Assembly: GCA_018223035.1 (NCBI GenBank)
Contig: JAAEZD010000025.1
Location: 1-64,000 of the forward strand
Length of the DNA: 64,000 nt
DNA from: Heliomarina sp018223035
GTDB lineage: Bacteria; Pseudomonadota; Alphaproteobacteria; Rhodobacterales; Rhodobacteraceae
Direction of reading: 5' to 3'
Part shown: positions 60,309 through 64,000 of the stretch, in pieces
Numbering within the stretch: position 1 is the first letter of the stretch
Layout of the letters: each line of letters begins with the position of its first letter
Notes under the pieces: model-generated
The model's database searches: none
What the model saw: the letters and a program-made list of their open reading frames with translations, nothing else
Told to the model about the DNA's origin: nothing
Translations under genes and position numbers: made by a program

Positions 60309-61493
60309 ATGGCGCAGCCAGACACGAAACAACGGCCGCAATTCTCGCAGCCTTTTCAGCAGATCATGTTCATGGTCATTGCTTTGGGCTTAGCCGTTTC
60401 CGGGGCGGTGCTGGCATTGCCAAGTGTGCTGCCTGTCTTTCTGGCCAATCTCTATCTGAACGGGTTTATCGCGCTCGTCTTCCTGTTTGGTATCCTCGCC
60501 TGTTTCTGGCAGGTTTTCCAGTTGATGGTCTCGGTTCGCTGGATCGAACAATTCGCATCCGGTCTGTCCGCAGACAGTAACCATCCCCCCCGGCTGCTGG
60601 CACCGCTTGCGTCTTTGCTTAGATCGCGCGGCGCCCGGATGCAGCTTTCGTCCTCCTCCACGCAATCGATCCTCGAATCCGTTGCGACGCGGATCGATGA
60701 AGCGCGCGAAATCACCCGCTATATTGCGAGCCTTTTGATTTTCCTCGGGCTTTTAGGGACATTCTATGGCCTAGCAACCACCGTGCCCGCTGTCGTGGAC
60801 ACAATACGCAGCCTCGCACCACAAGAGGGCGAGGAAGGCATCGCGGTGTTCAACCGTCTGATGACCGGGCTGGAGGCGCAGTTGGGAGGCATGGGCGTTG
60901 CATTCTCGTCTTCTCTGCTCGGGCTTGCCGGTTCGCTTGTCGTCGGTCTGCTGGAACTCTTTGCTGGTCACGGACAAAACAGGTTTTATCGCGAGTTGGA
61001 GGAATGGCTGTCCTCCATCACCCGCGTCGGTTTCGCCTCTGGCGAGGAAGGCAGTAATGAAACGGCTGCCTTGTCCGGTATCCTCGACCAGATGGGCGAG
61101 CAGATGGAAAGTCTCCATCAGATGTTCGCAGAATCCGAGTCGAGCCGCTCAAACGTTGATAGCAAGCTTGGCTCGCTCGCAGATGCGCTAGGTCAGATGG
61201 TTGACCGCATCGATCAGACGGAAAGCATTACCGGCGCGCTTGAACGGGTTGCGACGGGGCAGGAGGCGATTGTTGATCTGATGCGCGAGCACGGCCCTTC
61301 CGAGGGTATCGACGCCGAGAGTCGGATGCGCCTGCGCTCGATCGATGTTCAGATGCTACGAATACTCGAGGAAATATCGGCCGGGCGACAAGAGAGCATG
61401 GCCGAGCTGCGCAAGGATATCGATCACCTCATCAAAGCGCTTACGGTGCCACAGCGTCCGGCACGGAGAAGCGCGGGCAAGGGAGAGGAATAG
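60309..61493 (+). CDS. MotA/TolQ/ExbB proton-channel family protein
   Basis: This 394-residue protein has about four membrane helices (18-40, 47-70, 135-160, 195-220). The third and fourth contain YIASLLIFLGLLGTFYGLATTVPAVV and GMGVAFSSSLLGLAGSLVVG, the TolQ/MotA-family pore helices. A long cytoplasmic C-terminal helical region follows. It pairs with the OmpA/MotB-like protein 3 bases downstream. AGGAG precedes the ATG. Together they should form an ion-driven rotary or force-transmitting complex that contacts peptidoglycan. Confidence 0.85.
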   Translation: MAQPDTKQRPQFSQPFQQIMFMVIALGLAVSGAVLALPSVLPVFLANLYLNGFIALVFLFGILACFWQVFQLMVSVRWIEQFASGLSADSNHPPRLLAPLASLLRSRGARMQLSSSSTQSILESVATRIDEAREITRYIASLLIFLGLLGTFYGLATTVPAVVDTIRSLAPQEGEEGIAVFNRLMTGLEAQLGGMGVAFSSSLLGLAGSLVVGLLELFAGHGQNRFYRELEEWLSSITRVGFASGEEGSNETAALSGILDQMGEQMESLHQMFAESESSRSNVDSKLGSLADALGQMVDRIDQTESITGALERVATGQEAIVDLMREHGPSEGIDAESRMRLRSIDVQMLRILEEISAGRQESMAELRKDIDHLIKALTVPQRPARRSAGKGEE

Positions 61494-61496
61494 CGC

Positions 61497-63560
61497 ATGG
61501 CCCTGTCACGTCGCACAGGCAACCGCTTTCAGGGATCGATCTGGCCGGGCTTTGTCGATGCGATGACCGGTCTTCTGCTGGTGATGATGTTCCTGCTCAC
61601 CATCTTTATGGTGGTGCAGTTCGTTCTGCGTGAGACGATCTCGGGTCAGGAGACCGAACTCAATTCGCTGTCTGATGAAATCGAGGCTTTGGCCGGTGCG
61701 CTGGGGCTTGAAGAACGCAAGTCGAGCCAGTTGGAAGCACGTATGGGGGCGCTGAACGCGACTTTGGGTGAAACGCAGTCCGATCTTGAAAATGCCCAAG
61801 CACAGCTCGCGCGGCAGAATTCGCTGATTTCAGCGCTGACGGCAGAGCGCGATCGACAGGATACGCTTCTGGAAGCCGCGCGGTCAGAGATTACATCTTT
61901 CGAGGCCCGGGTGGCCGCTTTGATCGCGGCACGGGACGATGCCCTGGGCACGGTTGAAGAGCTGGAAACGCAGCGTGCCGATCTGCAATCGCAACGAGAG
62001 GAACTGCTTTCAGAACAGGATGCTTTGAATGCCGCCTTGGCCGAAAGCAGAAGCGAGATTGACGAACAGTCAGAAGCTGCCCGGCTTGCCGCAGCCCGGC
62101 GTGAAGCGCTTGAAGCCTTGGTGGCGGATCTACGTGCCGAGAACGCAGATAGTGAAACCCAAGCCGCCGCATTGAATGACCGGGTTGCCGAACTTGAAAC
62201 CGAGTTGAGTGAAGAAGAACAGGCCCGATTGGCCGAAGCGGCGGCTGCGCAAGCCCTGCGAGAAAGGCTTGAAAACGCCGATAGCGAACTGACCGCCATG
62301 ACGCTCTCTTTGGAAAAACAGCGACAGGAAGCTGAAGACACCTTGACCCTTCTTGCGGCTGCAAGGGCGGCGAGGGATGAGCTGGATGGCGAATTGGCGG
62401 CGGCCCTTGCTCAAGTGGAAACAGAGGCTCAGGAAAAGGATGCCCTGACTGAGAGGTTGTCGCAGCTCGTCGCCCGTCTGGAGGTCACCCAAAAACAAGG
62501 CAGAGAGGCAGAGCAGACATTACAGTCGGAACTGGATCAGACTCAGGCCGAGCTCTCCGCAGCAAGAGCGGAATTACAAGAGCAAGAGAATACCCGGGCA
62601 TCTATCGAGGACCGCTTGGACGCGGCGCTGGAGCGGTTGGAGCAGGCCGAATTGGCCGTCAGCGACAGGGATGAGCTTCAGGCTCGATTAATGACAGCTT
62701 TGGCCGCGCGTGAGGCGGCGGCCGAAGATGCCTCGGAAGAGTTGAGCAAAGCAGAACAACGCGCCCGTCTGCTGGCTCAGGCGCGTGAGACGCTTTCGGA
62801 GCAAAAGGAAAAATCCGCGGCAGCGCAAAGGGAAACTGCGCTGTTGAACCAACAGGTAGCGGCGTTGCGGGACCAACTTGGGCAACTACGTGCGTTGCTG
62901 GACGACTACGAGGACCGGGATGCGGCGACCCAAGTGCAAATTCAGAACCTTGGTACGGATCTGAACGCCGCTCTCGCCCGCGCGGCATCCGAAGAGCGCA
63001 AGCGCAGATTGCTCGAAGAGGCGGAGCGCAAACGGCTGCAGGAGGAACGGGAGCAACTGGCGCTAGAAGCCGAGGCGCTGAAATCTCAGGCCAAGGATCT
63101 TGAACTCTACCGATCCGAGTTTTTTGGCCGTCTGCGCGATCTTCTCGGCAATCGTGACGGTGTACGGATCGAGGGGGATCGCTTCGTGTTTTCGTCAGAG
63201 GTTCTTTTCCCTCTGGGCTCGGCGGAATTGTCCGATGAAGGCAAAAGCGAAGTCGCCAAGGTTGCCAGAATCCTGCGCGAAGTGGCAGACAGCATACCCT
63301 CTGAGCTCGACTGGGTGATCCGCGTGGACGGGCACACTGATGACATACCGTTGCTCGGCGCAGGAAAGTATGCCGATAACTGGGAGCTAAGTCAGGGCAG
63401 GGCTCTTTCCGTCGTTAAATACATGGTGAACGCGCTGGGTATTCCGCCCGGTCGCCTGTCCGCAAATGGCTTTGGTGAGTACCAGCCGATCAATCCTGCT
63501 TCTACACCCGAGGCGAGGGCTCAGAACCGGCGGATCGAATTGAAGCTTACCGAAAAGTAA
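61497..63560 (+). CDS. MotB/OmpA-domain protein with very long coiled coil
   Basis: This 687-residue protein has one membrane helix near 21-43 beginning DAMTGLLLVMMFLLTIF; Asp21 is in the place of the proton-binding Asp of MotB/TolR. About 500 residues of coiled coil rich in Glu, Ala, Leu and Gln follow. A C-terminal OmpA-like peptidoglycan-binding domain (RVDGHTDDIPLLGAGKYADN, FGEYQPINP, RAQNRRIEL) ends the protein. It should span the periplasm. Cotranscribed with the ExbB/MotA-like gene. A similar pair occurs in Zorya defence (ZorAB), but zorC/D are absent here. Confidence 0.85.
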   Translation: MALSRRTGNRFQGSIWPGFVDAMTGLLLVMMFLLTIFMVVQFVLRETISGQETELNSLSDEIEALAGALGLEERKSSQLEARMGALNATLGETQSDLENAQAQLARQNSLISALTAERDRQDTLLEAARSEITSFEARVAALIAARDDALGTVEELETQRADLQSQREELLSEQDALNAALAESRSEIDEQSEAARLAAARREALEALVADLRAENADSETQAAALNDRVAELETELSEEEQARLAEAAAAQALRERLENADSELTAMTLSLEKQRQEAEDTLTLLAAARAARDELDGELAAALAQVETEAQEKDALTERLSQLVARLEVTQKQGREAEQTLQSELDQTQAELSAARAELQEQENTRASIEDRLDAALERLEQAELAVSDRDELQARLMTALAAREAAAEDASEELSKAEQRARLLAQARETLSEQKEKSAAAQRETALLNQQVAALRDQLGQLRALLDDYEDRDAATQVQIQNLGTDLNAALARAASEERKRRLLEEAERKRLQEEREQLALEAEALKSQAKDLELYRSEFFGRLRDLLGNRDGVRIEGDRFVFSSEVLFPLGSAELSDEGKSEVAKVARILREVADSIPSELDWVIRVDGHTDDIPLLGAGKYADNWELSQGRALSVVKYMVNALGIPPGRLSANGFGEYQPINPASTPEARAQNRRIELKLTEK

Positions 63561-63632
63561 GGATTTTGATCTTCCCTCAGTCAGCCGATCTTGGCGCTGC
63601 CTCTGCAACACCTGCCGGGTTAGATAAGAATA

Positions 63633-63657
63633 GCCGCCCCAATTTTGTTGGGGCGGC
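63633..63657. terminator. Hairpin terminator between motor pair and clpA
   Basis: GCCGCCCCAA (63633-63642) pairs perfectly with TTGGGGCGGC (63648-63657) around TTTTG, followed by TTCTGTTTC. It lies between the convergent stops at 63560 and 63687 and may act in both directions. Confidence 0.7.
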
Positions 63658-63686
63658 TTCTGTTTCTTCGACTAGCCGAGTGTCGG

Positions 63687-64000
63687 TCAGTCCGCAGTCA
63701 GCAACGGCGGCTTGTTGCCCGACAGACGTGGATTGTCCGGTCCATCAATGCGCAATTCGATTTCGCCGTTCTTCACGCCAACCTTGACGACACCACCCTT
63801 GGCCAGCTTTCCAAACAGCAGTTCTTCGGCCAGAGGCTTCTTGATGTTTTCTTGGATGACGCGGCCCAGCGGGCGGGCACCCATTTTGTCGTCATAGCCT
63901 TTATCGGCCAGCCATTCCGCGGCTGCCTTGGTCAGTTCAATGGACACGTTGCGATCCATCAGCTGCGCTTCAAGCTGCAGTACGAATTTCTCGACAACTT
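63687..64000 (-). CDS. clpA: ATP-dependent Clp protease ATP-binding subunit ClpA (3' end, partial)
   Basis: Only the last 104 codons are in the window. They read KVVEKFVLQLEAQLMDRNVS at the edge, then MGARPLGRVIQENIKKPLAEELLFG and a C-terminal tail ENGEIEL-like region (VGVKNGEIELRIDGPD). This is the D2 small domain of a ClpA-type AAA+ unfoldase; GARPLxRxIQ is its sensor-2 segment. The reading frame is open to base 64000. Confidence 0.92.
   Translation of the reverse strand, partial: VVEKFVLQLEAQLMDRNVSIELTKAAAEWLADKGYDDKMGARPLGRVIQENIKKPLAEELLFGKLAKGGVVKVGVKNGEIELRIDGPDNPRLSGNKPPLLTAD

Noticed and set aside
60309..63560. Zorya anti-phage system
   Set aside because: The pair resembles ZorAB in layout, but no zorC, zorD or zorE lies nearby and the neighbours are core genes.

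Overview
The window reads as chromosomal DNA of a marine alphaproteobacterium of the order Rhodobacterales (Roseobacter-like). The inference rests on gene content and order. There is a murA / DUF2948 / hisD / UPF0262 / low-Mr phosphatase / infA / maf / short RNase E-G / yacG / tRNA-Phe block. There is also a DUF6280 protein, a PopZ-family DUF2497 protein next to tolC, a form II CoxL-like protein, an EF-P with Lys34, a Hint-domain protein, moderately high GC and frequent ATGA start-stop overlaps. No species can be named from sequence alone.

Layout. Bases 1-263 hold the first ten codons of a probable IS110-family transposase and its upstream region. Bases 264-9461 form an acyl-CoA and electrophile-handling region: a crotonase, a CGNR zinc-finger regulator, a YdhR-like monooxygenase, a double-domain CaiB/BaiF CoA-transferase, a PaaI-type thioesterase, a NemR-like TetR regulator, an old yellow enzyme, an NAD(P)-binding reductase and an MFS exporter. 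Bases 9462-12472 look accessory: a decayed stretch, four unrecognised small genes with similar leaders and strong hairpins, and an AlpA-like regulator ending next to tRNA-Phe. This fits one end of an integrated element.

Bases 12473-21301 are core genome, almost all on the minus strand: yacG, RNase E/G, maf, infA, a nitrilase/GNAT/SnoaL insert, low-Mr phosphatase, UPF0262, hisD, DUF2948, murA, a 56-residue basic protein, then tRNA-Thr. Bases 21302-22456 are gene-poor around tRNA-Cys. From 22457 come an isoaspartate methyltransferase-like protein, tolC, the PopZ-family gene, cobQ, DUF6280, efp, two exported proteins of unknown function, ygfZ, a glycosyltransferase, an MsbA-like ABC exporter, a class V aminotransferase, a HisC-like aminotransferase, DUF454, a second crotonase and valS.

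Bases 40315-52252 carry a ZntB/CorA transporter, an HD-domain protein, an orphan form II CoxL followed by a DUF2235 hydrolase, a thioesterase, divergent metF/metR, a PanE-like reductase, a zinc-independent MDR oxidoreductase, an inositol monophosphatase, a GFA protein, a rhomboid protease and tRNA-Leu. The right end has an LpxR-like protein, a Hint protein, rpsD, an EEP-family protein, a coupled hisC-tyrC-extensin group, a ChaC-like cyclotransferase, an ExbB/MotA-like plus coiled-coil/OmpA pair, and the 3' end of clpA.

I did not find a clear new multi-gene system. The best leads are: the small-gene cassette with its long hairpin beside tRNA-Phe; a possible operator shared by the TetR gene and the double CoA-transferase; the CoxL/DUF2235 pair; the short RNase E/G overlapping yacG; and the motor-like pair at the right end.
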